Source: Aromatoleum toluvorans (GTDB taxonomy: Bacteria; Pseudomonadota; Gammaproteobacteria; Burkholderiales; Rhodocyclaceae). From it: a DNA stretch of 64,000 nt. The notes under the pieces were generated by a model that did no database searches, was not told where the DNA came from, and was given only the letters and a program-made list of their open reading frames with translations. A program made the translations under genes and the position numbers. The stretch covers positions 1 to 64,000 of the forward strand of contig NZ_WTVN01000004.1 of assembly GCF_012910905.1 (NCBI RefSeq), read 5' to 3'. Positions 63,911 through 64,000 of this stretch are shown here, one piece after another. Each line of letters starts with the position of its first letter. Position 1 is the stretch's first letter.

Positions 63911-64000
63911 ATGTCCGCAACAAACGGTTCCATCACTTCCATCGATACCCCGTTCCCCGGCGAAGGCGGCCTGACCGGCCATCATCCGCCTGCGGACCCG
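63911..64000 (+). CDS. Start of an unidentified gene, cut by the window edge
   Basis: An ATG at 63911 opens 30 codons to the end of the window (MSATNGSITSIDTPFPGEGG...). GGGAG at about 63897-63901 is a plausible ribosome site. The product is not recognisable from so short a piece. Its place behind promoter box D suggests another member of the creatinine/ureide regulon. Confidence 0.45.
   Translation, partial: MSATNGSITSIDTPFPGEGGLTGHHPPADP

Overview
The window is GC-rich, tightly packed DNA, most likely from a betaproteobacterium of the Rhodocyclales (Azoarcus / Aromatoleum / Thauera type). This is inferred from the combination of a Mo-nitrogenase cluster, a gentisate pathway, a Tim44-like protein and a RavA/ViaA pair. 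It was not tested by any search.

Region 1 (1-8969) is a nitrogen-fixation operon, nifHDK-nifEN-nifX, followed by two small nif-associated proteins, a 2[4Fe-4S] ferredoxin (fdxB) and nifQ. A NifA upstream activator sequence and a textbook sigma-54 promoter precede nifH. Region 2 (9127-21058) is mostly housekeeping or uncharacterised: a 1367-residue membrane protein of unknown function, the initiator tRNA-fMet (minus strand), an acyltransferase, a Tim44-like protein divergent from an NhaR-like regulator, a YihY/BrkB membrane protein, and a RavA-ViaA-DUF364 operon.

Region 3 (21055-30477) is a complete 3-hydroxybenzoate-to-gentisate catabolic operon: gentisate dioxygenase, fumarylpyruvate hydrolase, 3-hydroxybenzoate 6-hydroxylase and maleylpyruvate isomerase. 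A branched-chain-type ABC importer follows, and the operon is divergent from its own LysR regulator with an 18-bp palindrome between them. A hemerythrin-like protein and two paralogous secreted proteins of unknown function come next.

Region 4 (32458-64000) is a large island for creatinine and related cyclic ureides. The first half holds a GlxA/AraC-type regulator, a small two-helix membrane protein, creatininase, an NCS1 permease, a Tsx-like outer-membrane channel, a spermidine/putrescine-type ABC importer, creatinase and an MHS-family transporter. This is the route creatinine -> creatine -> sarcosine + urea. The second half encodes the other known route, N-methylhydantoin -> N-carbamoylsarcosine -> sarcosine, as a duplicated module of about 8 kb: [N-carbamoylsarcosine amidase]-hyuA-hyuB-NCS1 permease-Tsx-like channel. 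The first amidase copy is an in-frame deletion remnant, and the two NCS1 permeases are unrelated although the surrounding genes are nearly identical. A conserved promoter box with fixed internal spacing (two GCAATA-like elements 33 bp apart around TGTAAATA, then a -10-like TAGTAT) occurs five times, before the three amidase copies, before the second hyuA, and before an open frame that runs off the window. These boxes look like a local regulon. No creatinine deaminase, which would join creatinine to N-methylhydantoin, is visible in the window.
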